64,000 bases of DNA from Pseudomonas chlororaphis. GTDB taxonomy: Bacteria; Pseudomonadota; Gammaproteobacteria; Pseudomonadales; Pseudomonadaceae. Location: positions 1,776,120 to 1,840,119 of the forward strand of contig CP011020.1 in the NCBI GenBank assembly GCA_001023535.1, read 5' to 3'. Positions 10,282 through 20,900 of the stretch are shown one piece after another. Made by a program: the position numbers and the translations under genes. The notes under the pieces were generated by a model, which saw nothing but the letters and a program-made list of their open reading frames with translations, did not search any database and had not been told where the DNA came from. Position 1 is the first letter of the stretch. The number at the start of each line of letters is the position of its first letter.

Positions 10282-11240
10282 CCGATGAACGCCTCGCGAT
10301 CCTGCTTGAGCAAGGTCAGCAGCCAGACGAAGTCATCCGGCAGCGGCGACTCCCAGCTCATGCGCTTGCCGGTGGTCGGATGGTCCAGCTCCAGGAAACG
10401 CGCATGCAGCGCCTGGCGCGGGAAGTTCTTCAGCGACTCGACCATCGTCACGCTGGCCGCCGGCGGAATGCGGAAACGTCCGCCATAGGCCGGGTCGCCC
10501 ACCAACGGGAAGTTGATGTGGGCCATGTGCACGCGAATCTGGTGGGTACGGCCGGTTTCGAGCTTGACCCGCACGTGGGTATGGGAACGGAAACGCTCCA
10601 GCACGCGGTAATGGCTGACCGCCGGCTTGCCACCCTCCATCACCGCCATGCGCTGGCGCTGCTGGCCATGACGGCCGATCGGTGCGTTGATCTTGCCACC
10701 GGCGGTGACCACGCCGATAACGATGCACTCATAGATACGGCTGACACTGCGGCTTTGCAACTGTGCGACCAGCTGTGTCTGGGCCTGGATGGTCTTGGCC
10801 ACGACCATCAGGCCGGTGGTGTCCTTGTCCAGGCGATGGACGATGCCGGCACGGGGCACGTTGATGATGTCCGGCACGTGGTGCAACAAGGCGTTGAGCA
10901 GGGTGCCATCGGCATGCCCGGCCGCCGGGTGCACCACCAGGCCCGCAGGCTTGTTGATGACCAGGATCTCGTCGTCTTCATAGACGATGTCCAGGGCAAT
11001 GTCCTGGGCGACCCATTCTCCCTGGGCCTCCTGCTCGGCAGTCAGTTCGAGGACGGCGCCACCATGGACGATGTCGCGCGGGCGAACGACCGCCCCATCC
11101 ACGGTCAGGCGGCCGTCCTTGATCCAGGCGGAAAGGCGCGAGCGAGAGTGCTCGGCAAAGAGTTGGGCGGCGACTTGATCGAGGCGTTGGCCGCCCAATT
11201 CGGACGGCACCTCTGCGCGAAGTTCTATTTTATCGGACAT
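10278..11240 (-). CDS. rluD: 23S rRNA pseudouridine(1911/1915/1917) synthase
   Basis: 320-residue RNA-modifying enzyme that makes pseudouridines in helix 69 of 23S rRNA. An N-terminal S4 RNA-binding domain (about 15-75) is followed by the catalytic domain; the active-site aspartate is D138 in HRLDKDTTG. Other family motifs are [11 protein letters not shown] and [12 protein letters not shown]. Start at 11240 ([17 protein letters not shown]) matches Pseudomonas RluD; an upstream ATG at 11261 adds seven residues. Divergent from bamD, coupled to pgeF. Confidence 0.95.
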   Translation of the reverse strand: MSDKIELRAEVPSELGGQRLDQVAAQLFAEHSRSRLSAWIKDGRLTVDGAVVRPRDIVHGGAVLELTAEQEAQGEWVAQDIALDIVYEDDEILVINKPAGLVVHPAAGHADGTLLNALLHHVPDIINVPRAGIVHRLDKDTTGLMVVAKTIQAQTQLVAQLQSRSVSRIYECIVIGVVTAGGKINAPIGRHGQQRQRMAVMEGGKPAVSHYRVLERFRSHTHVRVKLETGRTHQIRVHMAHINFPLVGDPAYGGRFRIPPAASVTMVESLKNFPRQALHARFLELDHPTTGKRMSWESPLPDDFVWLLTLLKQDREAFIG

Positions 11241-11391
11241 GCTCGGACTGGGCGTCGGCACAGCCTTTGGTTTCGGCTGCGCGCTTGTGGTTAAATACGG
11301 CGTCTTTTGCCCCGAGGCTTTTCAACGGGGCGCTCATCATAACAGGACGGCCCCGCCCAAGACAGCGGCCGTCATAGGGACGCAAGCCGCC
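11241..11391. promoter_or_regulatory. Divergent rluD/bamD intergenic promoter region
   Basis: About 150 bases between divergent start codons must hold both promoters. I see no box pair good enough to name exact positions. Confidence 0.5.
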
Positions 11392-12408
11392 ATGCAAGTG
11401 AAACACCTGCTGCTGATCGCCATCCTCGCATTGACTGCTGCTTGCTCGTCGAAGGAAGTCGTAGACGAAAACCTGAGCGAAGTCGAACTGTACCAACAGG
11501 CGCAGAACGACCTGGACAACAACAGCTACACCAGCGCCACAGCCAAGCTCAAGGCCCTGGAGTCGCGGTATCCGTTCGGTCGCTACGCCGACCAGGCCCA
11601 GCTGGAACTGATCTACGCCAACTACAAGAACGCCGAGCCGGAAGCGGCGAAGTCCGCCGCCGAGCGCTTCATTCGCCTGCATCCGCAGCACCCGAACGTC
11701 GATTACGCCTATTACCTCAAGGGCCTGACCTCCTTCGACCAGGACGTCGGCCTGCTGGCGCGCTTCCTGCCGCTGGACATGACCAAGCGTGACCCGGGCG
11801 CGGCCCGCGACTCCTACAATGAGTTCGCCCAGCTGACCAGCCGCTTCCCCAACAGCCGTTATTCGCCGGACGCCAAGCAGCGCATGATCTACCTGCGCAA
11901 CCTGCTGGCCTCCTACGAAATCCACGTGGCCGATTACTACCTGACCCGTCAGGCCTACGTCGCCGCCGCCAACCGTGGCCGCTACGTGGTGGAAAACTTC
12001 CAGGAAACCCCTTCGGTGGGCGACGGCCTGGCGGTGATGACCGAAGCGTACCAGCGCCTGCACCTGGACGACCTGGCTGCCACCAGCCTGGAAACCCTGA
12101 AGCTGAACTACCCGGACCACCCTTCCCTGGTGGATGGCCAGTTCACCCCGCGGGTCGGCGAAGTCGACAACCGTTCGTGGCTGAGCAAGGCCACCCTGGG
12201 CCTGATCGAGTCCCGTCCACCGCTGCCGCCGGGAGAAACCCGCGCCAACCAGGACGTACAGCGCCAGTTCCAGGACGCCAAGGAAGCCATTCCGAACGAG
12301 CTCAAGCCTAAGGACGAGAATGGCGACGTGATCGAGGAAGAAACCCCCGAAAACGAATCCAGCGACCGCTCCTGGTTCAGCTACATGACCTTCGGCCTGT
12401 TCGACTAA
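11392..12408 (+). CDS. bamD: Outer membrane assembly lipoprotein BamD
   Basis: 338-residue lipoprotein of the BAM complex that inserts beta-barrel proteins into the outer membrane (older name ComL). Signal peptide [17 protein letters not shown] is followed by the lipidated Cys18 in a LTAAC lipobox, then tetratricopeptide-like repeats ([15 protein letters not shown]..., [15 protein letters not shown]...). It is longer than E. coli BamD because of an acidic C-terminal tail ([16 protein letters not shown]), normal for Pseudomonas. The start was chosen at the signal peptide; the frame is open further upstream but overlaps rluD. Confidence 0.95.
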   Translation: MQVKHLLLIAILALTAACSSKEVVDENLSEVELYQQAQNDLDNNSYTSATAKLKALESRYPFGRYADQAQLELIYANYKNAEPEAAKSAAERFIRLHPQHPNVDYAYYLKGLTSFDQDVGLLARFLPLDMTKRDPGAARDSYNEFAQLTSRFPNSRYSPDAKQRMIYLRNLLASYEIHVADYYLTRQAYVAAANRGRYVVENFQETPSVGDGLAVMTEAYQRLHLDDLAATSLETLKLNYPDHPSLVDGQFTPRVGEVDNRSWLSKATLGLIESRPPLPPGETRANQDVQRQFQDAKEAIPNELKPKDENGDVIEEETPENESSDRSWFSYMTFGLFD

Positions 12409-12423
12409 GGCCACGCTGCCAGG

Positions 12424-12456
12424 CAAAAAGGGAGACCCGACGGTCTCCCTTTTTTG
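12424..12456 (+). terminator. Rho-independent terminator of bamD
   Basis: Stem AAGGGAGACC / GGTCTCCCTT with a short loop, followed by a T run, beginning 16 bases after the bamD stop. Confidence 0.9.
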
Positions 12457-12534
12457 TGCCTGGAATCCACAGCCCTGTGCGCCGCTCCCGTGCCCGGCTA
12501 AACTGCCTGATCTCTAGCCAAAAAGCCGCCCATC

Positions 12535-12768
12535 ATGCTTCGTCTACTATTCTGGATCGCCCTGATTGCCGCCGCGGTATGGTTCTGGCGCAAGCTCAAG
12601 GCTGCCTCTGCCACGCCGAACGCTCCCCGGGAGCCGGATGCGCCGCCGATGGTCCGTTGCGCCCAGTGCGGCGTGCACCTGCCTCGCGACCGGGCGCTGG
12701 TGCTCGAACAACAGTGGTATTGCAGCCAGGCTCACCTTGAGCAAGGCCCGGGCAGCCGTGAACGCTGA
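12535..12768 (+). CDS. PP0621-type small protein with membrane anchor and CxxC pair
   Basis: 77 residues: an N-terminal membrane helix (MLRLLFWIALIAAAVWFW), a Pro/Ala-rich linker, then a small putative zinc ribbon with CAQC (42-45) and a later Cys in WYCSQAH. Small proteins of this kind precede pilS in Pseudomonas. The end overlaps the pilS start by about 11 bases, suggesting coupling. Function unknown. Confidence 0.75.
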   Translation: MLRLLFWIALIAAAVWFWRKLKAASATPNAPREPDAPPMVRCAQCGVHLPRDRALVLEQQWYCSQAHLEQGPGSRER

Positions 12769-14347
12769 GGCCGCCAGCCCTCGCGTCAAGCAGGCGCAGC
12801 GTCTGCTGCGTCTGTATCACCTGTACCGCCTGAGTATCGGCATCACCCTGGTGCTGTTGATCTCCAGCAACATGGACAACCGTTTGCTGGAGTCCGCCAA
12901 CGACGACTTGCTGCGCAGCGGCAGCTGGTTATACCTGGTCTTGAACATCCTGCTGGTGGTGTTCCTGGAAAACACCCGCCGCCCGGCCCGCTTGTTCGGC
13001 CTGGCCCTGGCCGACGTGCTGTTGCTCTCCTGGCTGTTTTTCGTCGCCGGGGGCGCCCCCAGCGCCATCGGTAACCTGCTCATCGTCTCCGTGGCCATCG
13101 GCAACACGCTGTTGCGAGGCCGTATCGGCCTGTTGATCGCCGCCGTCGCCACCCTCGGCATCGTCGGCTCGAGTTTCTTCCTCGGGCTGAGCGACGCAAG
13201 CCGGCCCAGCAACTACCTGCAGGCCGGCACCCTGGGCGCGCTGTGCTTTGCCGCCGCGCTATTGGTCCAAGGCCTGACCCGACGCCTGGAGGCCAGCGAA
13301 ACCCTGGCCGAGCAACGGGCCAGCGAAGTGGTCGGCCTGGAGGCGCTCAACGCCCTGATCCTGCAACGCATGCGCACCGGCATCCTGGTGCTCGACCGCC
13401 AACGCCGGGTGCAACTGGCCAACGAAAGCGCGCTGAACCTGCTGGGCATGCACGACCTGGTCGGCCAGCCGATCGACGACTGCTCCAACGCCCTGGTCGA
13501 ACGCCTGCAACGCTGGCTGAACAACCCCAGCCTGCGGCCACAGAGCCTGACCGTCCCTGGCACCGGCCTGACGCTGCAGCCGAGCTTCATCGCCCTGGGG
13601 CATCACGAACAGCATCAGATCCTGGTGTTTCTCGAAGACCTGGCCCAAGTGTCCCAACAGGCCCAACAACTTAAACTCGCCTCCCTCGGGCGCCTCACCG
13701 CCGGCATCGCCCATGAAATCCGCAACCCCTTGGGCGCGATCAGCCATGCCGCGCAATTGCTGCGCGAGTCCGAGGAACTGAACAGCGCCGATCGGCGTCT
13801 GACGCAGATTATTCAAGACCACTCGCAACGAATGAACCGCGTCATCGAAAACGTCCTGCAGCTGTCACGCCGCCAGCCACCCACGCCCCAACGCCTTGAC
13901 CTGCGGACCTGGCTGCAGCAATTCGTCCAGCAAGCCCACGAAAGCGCGACCGAGCACCAGCATTTGCACCTGAGCATCGATCCAGGCGACTACATTACGC
14001 TCATGGACCCCGACCAGTTGACCCAGGTGCTCGACAACCTGTTGCGCAACGCCTGGCGCCACAGCGCGATGATCAATGAGCAGGCCGAAGCCTGGTTGAA
14101 GCTGTCCGTCGACCCACAGAGCCAGCTATCCACGCTGGACATCATCGACAACGGGCCCGGCGTGACACCCGACCAGCAGGCGCATCTGTTCGAACCCTTT
14201 TTCACCACCAGCAGCCAGGGCACCGGCCTTGGCCTCTATCTGTCCCGTGAGCTGTGCGAAAGCAACCAGGCCCGCCTAGACTTCAAACCACGCCAAGGCG
14301 GCGGTTGCTTTCGCATCACCTTTGCTCACGGACGGAAACAGATTTGA
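12758..14347 (+). CDS. pilS: Sensor histidine kinase PilS
   Basis: 529 residues; inner-membrane sensor that phosphorylates PilR to control type IV pilin expression. About six membrane helices (residues 20-180), a PAS-like region (about 190-295), then the kinase core with the phosphorylated H319 in AGIAHEIRNPLG, N-box NLLRNAWRHS, and G boxes DNGPGV and GTGLGL. The GTG at 12758 was chosen because from there the N-terminus aligns without gaps with P. aeruginosa PilS as I remember it, and it puts the histidine at the known position 319. The upstream ATG at 12566 would overlap the preceding gene heavily. Confidence 0.93.
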   Translation: MNAEAASPRVKQAQRLLRLYHLYRLSIGITLVLLISSNMDNRLLESANDDLLRSGSWLYLVLNILLVVFLENTRRPARLFGLALADVLLLSWLFFVAGGAPSAIGNLLIVSVAIGNTLLRGRIGLLIAAVATLGIVGSSFFLGLSDASRPSNYLQAGTLGALCFAAALLVQGLTRRLEASETLAEQRASEVVGLEALNALILQRMRTGILVLDRQRRVQLANESALNLLGMHDLVGQPIDDCSNALVERLQRWLNNPSLRPQSLTVPGTGLTLQPSFIALGHHEQHQILVFLEDLAQVSQQAQQLKLASLGRLTAGIAHEIRNPLGAISHAAQLLRESEELNSADRRLTQIIQDHSQRMNRVIENVLQLSRRQPPTPQRLDLRTWLQQFVQQAHESATEHQHLHLSIDPGDYITLMDPDQLTQVLDNLLRNAWRHSAMINEQAEAWLKLSVDPQSQLSTLDIIDNGPGVTPDQQAHLFEPFFTTSSQGTGLGLYLSRELCESNQARLDFKPRQGGGCFRITFAHGRKQI

Positions 14348-15690
14348 ATACACGCTCACGGCAACGAATCCTGATCGTCGACGACGAACCGGACATCCGC
14401 GAACTCCTGGACATCACCCTGGGCCGGATGAAACTCGACACCCGCAGCGCCAAGAACCTTGCCGAGGCCCAAGCCCTGTTGGCGGACGAGGCCTTCGACC
14501 TGTGCCTGACCGACATGCGCCTGCCCGATGGCACCGGCCTGGAACTGGTGCAACACATCCAGCAACGCTACATCCAGCTGCCCGTGGCGATGATCACCGC
14601 CTACGGCAGCCTGGAAACCGCCATCGATGCCCTCAAGGCCGGGGCCTTCGACTTCCTGACCAAGCCGGTCGACCTGACCCGGTTGCGTGAACTGGTCGCC
14701 AGCGCCCTGCGCCTGCCACCGGTTGCCGCCCCCGGCACAACCATCGAGCGCTGCCTGCTGGGCGAATCACCGCCCATGCGCAACGTGCGCAAACAGATCG
14801 AAAAACTCGCCCGCAGCCAGGCGCCGGTGTACATCAGCGGCGAGTCGGGCTGTGGCAAGGAGTTGGTGGCCCGGCTGATCCACGAACAAGGTCCCCGTTC
14901 CAATCTCGGCTTTGTGCCGGTCAACTGTGGAGCAATTCCCACGGAGCTGATGGAAAGCGAGTTTTTCGGCCACCGCAAAGGCAGTTTCAGCGGCGCCATC
15001 GAAGACAAACCCGGGCTGTTCCAGGCCGCCCATGGCGGCACGCTGTTCCTCGACGAGGTGGCTGACCTGCCCCTGGCCATGCAAGTCAAACTGCTGCGGG
15101 CCATCCAGGAAAAAGCCGTGCGCGCCGTCGGCGGCCAACAGGAAGAAGTGGTGGACGTACGCATCCTTTGCGCCACCCACAAGGACCTGGACGCCGAAGT
15201 CGCCGCCGGGCGTTTTCGCCAGGACCTGTACTATCGGCTGAACGTCATCGAACTGCGCGTCCCGCCCCTGCGCGAACGCCGCGAAGACATCGAGCCCCTG
15301 GCCAACCACATGCTCCAACGCCTGGCGGCCAACACCGCCAGCCCTGCCGTCAAACTCCACCCCCAGGCCCTGGAGGCCCTTCGCAACTACCGTTTCCCAG
15401 GAAACGTGCGGGAGCTGGAGAACATGCTCGAACGGGCCTACACCCTTTGCGAGCACCAACAGATCGAAGCCGACGACCTGCGCCTGGCCGACAGCAATAA
15501 TGCCAACGACGCCACCAGCGCCGACCTGGTGCAGGTCGACAACCTGGAAGACTACCTGGAAGACGTCGAACGCAAACTCATCCTCCAGGCCCTGGAAGAA
15601 ACCCGCTGGAACCGCACGGCGGCGGCCCAGCGGTTGAAACTGTCGTTTCGTTCGATGCGGTATCGGTTGAAGAAGCTGGGGCTGGATTGA
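14344..15690 (+). CDS. pilR: Sigma-54-dependent response regulator PilR
   Basis: 448 residues; activates sigma-54 promoters of type IV pilus genes. Receiver domain with phosphorylated D57 (CLTDMRLPDG), AAA+ domain with Walker A GESGCGKE, sigma-54 contact loop GSFSGA (the family norm is GAFTGA, in PilR usually GSFTGA), Walker B LFLDEV, arginine-finger region, and a C-terminal Fis-type helix-turn-helix (WNRTAAAQRLKLSFRSMRYRLKKLG). Start is TTG overlapping the pilS stop (TTGA); no ATG fits the conserved N-terminus. The first ATG of the longer frame lies inside pilS. Confidence 0.94.
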   Translation: MNTRSRQRILIVDDEPDIRELLDITLGRMKLDTRSAKNLAEAQALLADEAFDLCLTDMRLPDGTGLELVQHIQQRYIQLPVAMITAYGSLETAIDALKAGAFDFLTKPVDLTRLRELVASALRLPPVAAPGTTIERCLLGESPPMRNVRKQIEKLARSQAPVYISGESGCGKELVARLIHEQGPRSNLGFVPVNCGAIPTELMESEFFGHRKGSFSGAIEDKPGLFQAAHGGTLFLDEVADLPLAMQVKLLRAIQEKAVRAVGGQQEEVVDVRILCATHKDLDAEVAAGRFRQDLYYRLNVIELRVPPLRERREDIEPLANHMLQRLAANTASPAVKLHPQALEALRNYRFPGNVRELENMLERAYTLCEHQQIEADDLRLADSNNANDATSADLVQVDNLEDYLEDVERKLILQALEETRWNRTAAAQRLKLSFRSMRYRLKKLGLD

Positions 15691-15724
15691 GGGAAGCCGC
15701 CTCCAATGGCTGGGCTCTCCCCTC

Positions 15725-15770
15725 CTGTGGCGAGGGGATTTATCCCCAGCGGGGCTGCGTAGCAGCCCCA
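15725..15770. repeat. Single REP element, family B
   Basis: GTGGCGAGGGGATTTATCCC followed by GGGGCTGCGTAGCAGCCCC, two small hairpins, downstream of pilR. The same sequence type is found as a pair at 23239-23372. Confidence 0.8.
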
Positions 15771-15927
15771 AGACAGTCAATACAAATCTACCTGATACAC
15801 GCCGCGACGCGATTGGAGGTGGCAGCTGTACGCGGGTTCGCGCACCGAGACCTTGGTACCCGGCATACCCGAAGGTATCCCACGCACAGCCAGCCATGAC
15901 AGTGAATAAATATTGGATGTGCCGACG

Positions 15928-15955
15928 CCTTCGCGAGCAAGCCCGCTCCCACAGG
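15928..15955. repeat. Single REP element, family A
   Basis: One copy of CCTTCGCGAGCAAGCCCGCT continuing CCCACAGG, with a more decayed copy at 16307-16332. Confidence 0.8.
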
Positions 15956-15984
15956 GAGACCGAGGCCAGCCGCAAGAACGGGCC

Positions 15985-16290
15985 GGCTGTAAGGCCGCCT
16001 CACTTTTGCTTTTGCTTTTGATCTTCGGGCCCCGTTAACCACGACGGCCGAACGCAGGCATTGCGTAGTGGGCACCCCGGCATGGATGCCGGGGTAGCCG
16101 CGCTGGGCCATGGATGGCCCTTCGCGGTGGGCCCACGGAGCAATGCCGGAGTGAGGGTATGCCGAGCCCAGGCGAGGCACCGAGTGGTGGGGCCAAGCCT
16201 TTTTTGCTTACTTTTTTTGGCGTCTGAAAAAAAGTAAGCCGCCGTCAGGGCGGAACCCTAAGCCGCCGTTACCGCAGCAACGGATATGTG
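15985..16290. repeat. Long intergenic repeat element (about 300 bases) downstream of pilR
   Basis: A GC-rich block with several internal hairpins: CACCCCGGCATGGATGCCGG, GGGCCATGGATGGCCC, and CTTACTTTTTTT pairing with AAAAAAAGTAAG, then a closing GCCGCCGTTACCGCAGCAAC. I recognise this from intergenic regions of other fluorescent pseudomonads, where it recurs and is sometimes mis-annotated as genes. No reading frame here looks like a real protein. It fills most of the 648-base gap between pilR and thiO. Confidence 0.6.
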
Positions 16291-16338
16291 CTCGACCCAA
16301 GACCGCCATCGCGAGCAGTCCCGCTCCCACAATTAACC

Positions 16339-17439
16339 CTACATCCGCCCCGCCGGCGCGTACGGCGCAGGGTCGATCACCGGCTCGCGCCCCAGCATCA
16401 CATCCGCAAACAACCGACACGACGCCGGCGCCAACACCAACCCATTGCGATAATGCCCACAGTTCAACCACAACCCCGCAACCCCCGGCACTTCACCGAT
16501 ATAGGGAATCCCCTCCGGCGACGCCGGTCGCAACCCTGCCCAATGTCCGACCACCTCGGCATCGGCCAGCGCCGGAATCAGCTGCTGCGCCGAAGCCTTC
16601 AGGCTCTCCAGCGCCACATCGGTCGGGGTCTTGTCGAAGCCTTCGCGCTCCAGTGTGCTGCCCACCAAGATGTGCCCGTCGCGACGGGGTATCGCGTAAC
16701 GGCCCTTGGCCAGGACCATGCTCGACAGGAAATCCGCAGCGCACTTGTACAGGATCATCTGGCCCTTGACCGGCTCGACTGGCAACTTCAGCCCCAGCGT
16801 GCCGAGCAACTCGCCACTCCAGGCACCCGCGGCCAGCACCACCTGGTCGCCATGGATCGGCCCCGCGGAACTGTTCACCCCCACGACACGCTCACCCTCG
16901 CGAATGAAGCCGCTGACTTCACAATGCTCATGCAGCGTGACACCGGGCATCGCCAGCAAGGCGGCCTTGAGGGACTTCACCAACCGGGGATTGCGCACGT
17001 TGGCGACGTCGGCCATGTAAATCGCCCGGGAAAACCCTGCACCCAGCACCGGCACCGCATCCTGCACGGCACCGATATCCACCGCCCGCAATGGGCGCCC
17101 TTCCCGCTCCGCCCAGGCCAGCGCTTCGTCCTGGTCATCCAGGTCCAGCCAATACAAGCCGGTGACATGCACTTGCGGATCGACGCCGGTGGACGCGAAC
17201 AGACGCTGCCCCAGTTGTGGATAGAAATCCTGCGACCAATGGGCCAGGGCGGTGACCGCCGGGCTATAGCGCCAGGGGTATAGCGGCGAAACGATACCGC
17301 CACCGGCCCAGGAGGCTTCCTGGCCAACACCACTGCGGTCAAGCAGCACCACGCGCTGCCCTTCGCACGCCAGATTGAACGCCGTCAGCAGGCCGATGAC
17401 GCCCCCGCCGACAATCACCACTTGCTGTTGCATGGTCAT
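16339..17439 (-). CDS. thiO: Glycine oxidase / FAD-dependent amine oxidase ThiO
   Basis: 366 residues; oxidises glycine to the imine used for the thiazole part of thiamine. N-terminal FAD motif VVIVGGGVIGLLTAFNLA (residues 6-23), a typical DAO-family GGIVSPLYPW segment and the C-terminal NCGHYRNGLVLAP motif that contacts FAD. Start set at 17439 (MTMQQQVVIVGGG); a start two codons later is equally possible since neither has a strong ribosome site. Lies beside the minor pilin operon, as in P. aeruginosa. Specificity is inferred from family. Confidence 0.88.
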   Translation of the reverse strand: MTMQQQVVIVGGGVIGLLTAFNLACEGQRVVLLDRSGVGQEASWAGGGIVSPLYPWRYSPAVTALAHWSQDFYPQLGQRLFASTGVDPQVHVTGLYWLDLDDQDEALAWAEREGRPLRAVDIGAVQDAVPVLGAGFSRAIYMADVANVRNPRLVKSLKAALLAMPGVTLHEHCEVSGFIREGERVVGVNSSAGPIHGDQVVLAAGAWSGELLGTLGLKLPVEPVKGQMILYKCAADFLSSMVLAKGRYAIPRRDGHILVGSTLEREGFDKTPTDVALESLKASAQQLIPALADAEVVGHWAGLRPASPEGIPYIGEVPGVAGLWLNCGHYRNGLVLAPASCRLFADVMLGREPVIDPAPYAPAGRM

Positions 17440-17496
17440 GTTCTGATTCGACTCATAAGACAGAGGGCGCAAGACCGCGCCCGAAACAAGGAAAAC

Positions 17497-17898
17497 CTAA
17501 CGCCCCCAGCAATCCTTGGTGGTCACCCCGCTGGCGGCGTTGAGCATACTCCGTACGCCCGTGTTGTTGAGGGTGAAATCGCCGCACTTGTCCGTCGCCA
17601 TGGAGGAGCCGCTTTTGCGCACGGCCGTCAGGGTGAAGCTCTGGTCCGCCAGCGTCTGGGTAATGGTGTAGAAATCGTTACCGCTGCTCAGGCCGGTCGC
17701 GTTGGTGTAGACGTTGTTCTTCGAGTAGTAGCGCTCGAGAATCTGTGCCTGCTCCGACAACAACCCGGCGATTTCGGTACGCCGCCCCTTCTTCATGTAC
17801 TCGGTCAGGCTCGGATAGCCGATGGTGACCACGATACCGATGATCGCGATCACGATCATGATTTCGATCAAGGTGAAACCCCGGTTGGAACTGCGCAT
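17497..17898 (-). CDS. pilE: Type IV minor pilin PilE
   Basis: 133 residues. Class III signal sequence MRSSNRG|FTLIE: PilD would cut after G7 and methylate F8, and the Glu at mature position 5 is present (E12). One long hydrophobic helix follows (IMIVIAIIGIVVTIGYPSL), then a small globular domain with a likely C-terminal disulfide (C in DKCGDF and KDCWGR). AAGGGC lies directly before the ATG. Last gene of the minor pilin operon, starting twelve bases after the pilY1 stop. Confidence 0.92.
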   Translation of the reverse strand: MRSSNRGFTLIEIMIVIAIIGIVVTIGYPSLTEYMKKGRRTEIAGLLSEQAQILERYYSKNNVYTNATGLSSGNDFYTITQTLADQSFTLTAVRKSGSSMATDKCGDFTLNNTGVRSMLNAASGVTTKDCWGR

Positions 17899-17909
17899 GC
17901 CCTTGCCTC

Positions 17910-20900
17910 TCACTGTATTTGCCGCCACATGATGCGACGGCTGCCGCCGACGGTCTTTTCCAGCAGGTTGGTGATACCACCGCTGGAGTCATTCACAACC
18001 ATGTTGGTGGCCCCGCTGGCGCTGACGACGGCGCTCAAGGTCGGGATGCCACCGGTGAAAACGACGCCGGCGGAAATCGTATCGAGGTTGCTGAGGGCGC
18101 CGTCATTGTTGGTATCGAGCACCGCATAGTTGAGCATCTTACCGTTGAACGCACTCAACTCGATCAGTTTGCCGGTCCCGAAGCTCGCGCAGGGGTCGGT
18201 GGTGTCCACGGCGGCCGTGGTGAAGACCACGCGCCCGAGCACCAGGTTGGCCGAGTTGATCACCCGCTCCCCGGTCAAGACGTTGTTGTACACCAGGGGC
18301 AAGTACCAACCCTTTTTCGAGGGGTAGGCCACATCGTTCTGGCTGGTGGTCACGAACTGCCCCGTACTGCCGGAAAACACCCCGGTGATGGCCTGGGCCT
18401 GCAGGTTCGAGACGGTGATCTGCCCCCCTCCGCCGACAGCATCCCAGATCGAGTAGAAGCCCTGTAGATCCTTGTTGAGCTTGTCTGCCGTCTCATTGAA
18501 CTTGCCGGTGCCGAAGAACACCTGGGTCCCGCCTTGGGGGTTGTCCGCCAGCAACGGCTGCACGGTGATGGGCTGGGTAGCGCCCCCCGGTGCGGTGAAC
18601 AAGGGTTGGCCGGCAAACGCCAGCCCCCAGGCCGTCGGGGAGGTGGCGCTGAGGTCGAACTTCCACATCCGCCCCTTCAGGTCACCACCGTAGGCAGCCT
18701 GCACGACGTTCTGGGAGTTGACCCGAAGCTTGACCGACGACAGGCCGTTGTCGGTCTCGCTGCTGTTGATGACGATCTTCCTGATCAGCGAGCCGTCGCG
18801 GATATCCACCACATACAGCGCCGCCACGCCGCTGTTGCTGCCATAACCGTTGGAAATGAACGCGGCCCAGCGCCCGTCCGCCAGGCGCGCCACTTCGGGA
18901 CGGGCATAGGCGTAGCCCAGGTCATTGAAGACGTTGGCCGTGCTGGCCACGGCCGGCGCACTGATTTCCCACAAGGCCCGATACACATTACCCGCCGCCG
19001 CGTCGAACAATTGAACCGCATAGAACGTCCTGCCCCCCGCCCCGGTGCCGCCCAGGGCCACGGTCTTCCAGGCAGTTCCCGACTGCGTATCGAACACGCC
19101 AATCTGCCCGTCCACCAGGAAGTCGTGGCTGACACCATTGATGTAGTTGGGGTCCGCGATGCCCTGCAACGACGGCAGCACGCTCGACGGCATGTACGCA
19201 TAGCGCCGCGTGCCGTTGGCACTGTTGATGACGCTGAAGAAACCGTCGTTGGCGTTCACCACCAGGCTGCTGCTCATGTTGGTCGCCTTGGTCGCCAGGT
19301 AAGTGCTGTAGCTGGTGTCGTTCAGCAGGTCCGCGGCGGTCTGGTCATTGGGCGAGGCCAGCACCAGCGGCGAGTTGATGATGTCCCCCAGCAACACGCT
19401 GCGCACCTTGAGCCCGGTCTTGTTGACGCCCTTGCTCCACTCCACCAGGTCATTGCCGGTGATGCCCGTGGGCAGGTTCTGGTTGAGGCTGGTTTGCTGG
19501 GCCGGTGAAAAGTTGGCGTAGGAAAGGGTCACGGGCACATTGGTCGCGGTGTTCCAGGATTGATAGGTCGGGGCCGTGGCACCGGGCACGATGGCGGTGT
19601 CGGTGGTCCACTGCACCGCCGCCGAATCGACCGTGCCCGCCGACGTGAAGCCGAATGCGCGGATGGTGCCGCGCCAATCCTTGGGGTCGTAGGTGGTCTG
19701 GTAGAAGCTGGAGGTGCTGGACAACGAGGCGCCGTTGGTGGCGCCACCGCCGCCCGAACCGGCCTTGGAGGTAATGTCGCTCAAGGCCGAGGACAGCGCC
19801 GAGCTCAGGCCTTCGCTGTCGGTCGCCTGGTAGTACTTGCCGGCGCCATAGCGGGCGGCATCGGACAGCATCTGGTTGGTCGCCGTGAACCCGACCGTGT
19901 AGGTGTTGAGGTATTGCCGGGGGAAGTCGGCGGCATTCCAGCTCTTGCCGGTGGCGTCGGTGCCGGTGGAGCGCATGTCGATGTCGAAGGCGAACTTGGC
20001 AATGTCATCCAGGTACAGGGTGTCGCCTTCGCCATCGCCGTTGGGGTTGTCGCCGTCGTTGGTGCTGATCCCGTCCCAGTTCGGCAGCCGGGGACCACCC
20101 GTAGCCGTCGCCTGCGGGTCATTGGTGGGGAACGTCCGGTCATAGGTGGGCAAGCCGTCGGTGATCACCACGCCGAAGTTTTTTTGGCACCGATACTGGA
20201 TCGGGCTGGTGTAGGTGGTCGGCGTGCTGTTGTGGTAAGGCGCCATGCCCCTGAAATAGCGGGTGATCTCGTAGTAGCTCTCGGCCAACGGCGTATTTGC
20301 CACCGCGCCCAGGGCGTTGATGGCGCTGGTCAGCGCGGTGTAGTTGGTATTGGCCTGGGCTTGGGTGACACTGCCGCTGACCGGCGACAGGTCGCTGACC
20401 GAACGGGCGATATAGCCGCCGGGACCGGAGTTGGTGCTGTTGGGCGGGTTGAAGGTGGCCAGGCCGATGCGCAGGGCGCGGTTGCTGGCCACCAGGTCGG
20501 TGGAGACGTTCCGGGCCACGTTGATGCGATAGTCATTGGGGATGGTGCCGGTGGTGAAATCACGGTTCGAGCCGTTGGCGAGGGTCAGCAGGTAGGACAG
20601 GTATTTGGTGGTGTAGCGGGTATCGCCCCCACCCACCGGGTCCGGCAACCGCAGGCAGACCCGGCTGAGGATGTTGCGGTAGAAACCGACCCAGCCGCTC
20701 GAGCAACCACCGCGCAACAAGCTCGACAGCAAGACATTCCCGTCATCGGGGTCCAGTTGCTGGCCGCCGAAGCAACTGCTGCTCGAGTTGCAGTTGTAGA
20801 TAAGCGGCCGTGAAACCTCCGGATCGAACCCCGACGCCCAGATGATGCTGTTCATGCTCCCCGAATCGTCGATCAGCAGCATCACGTTCGGCGTCACCGC

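Noticed and set aside
16208..16471. 87-codon frame inside the long intergenic repeat and thiO end
   Set aside because: Lies in repeat DNA and overlaps thiO; no ribosome site or recognisable domain.
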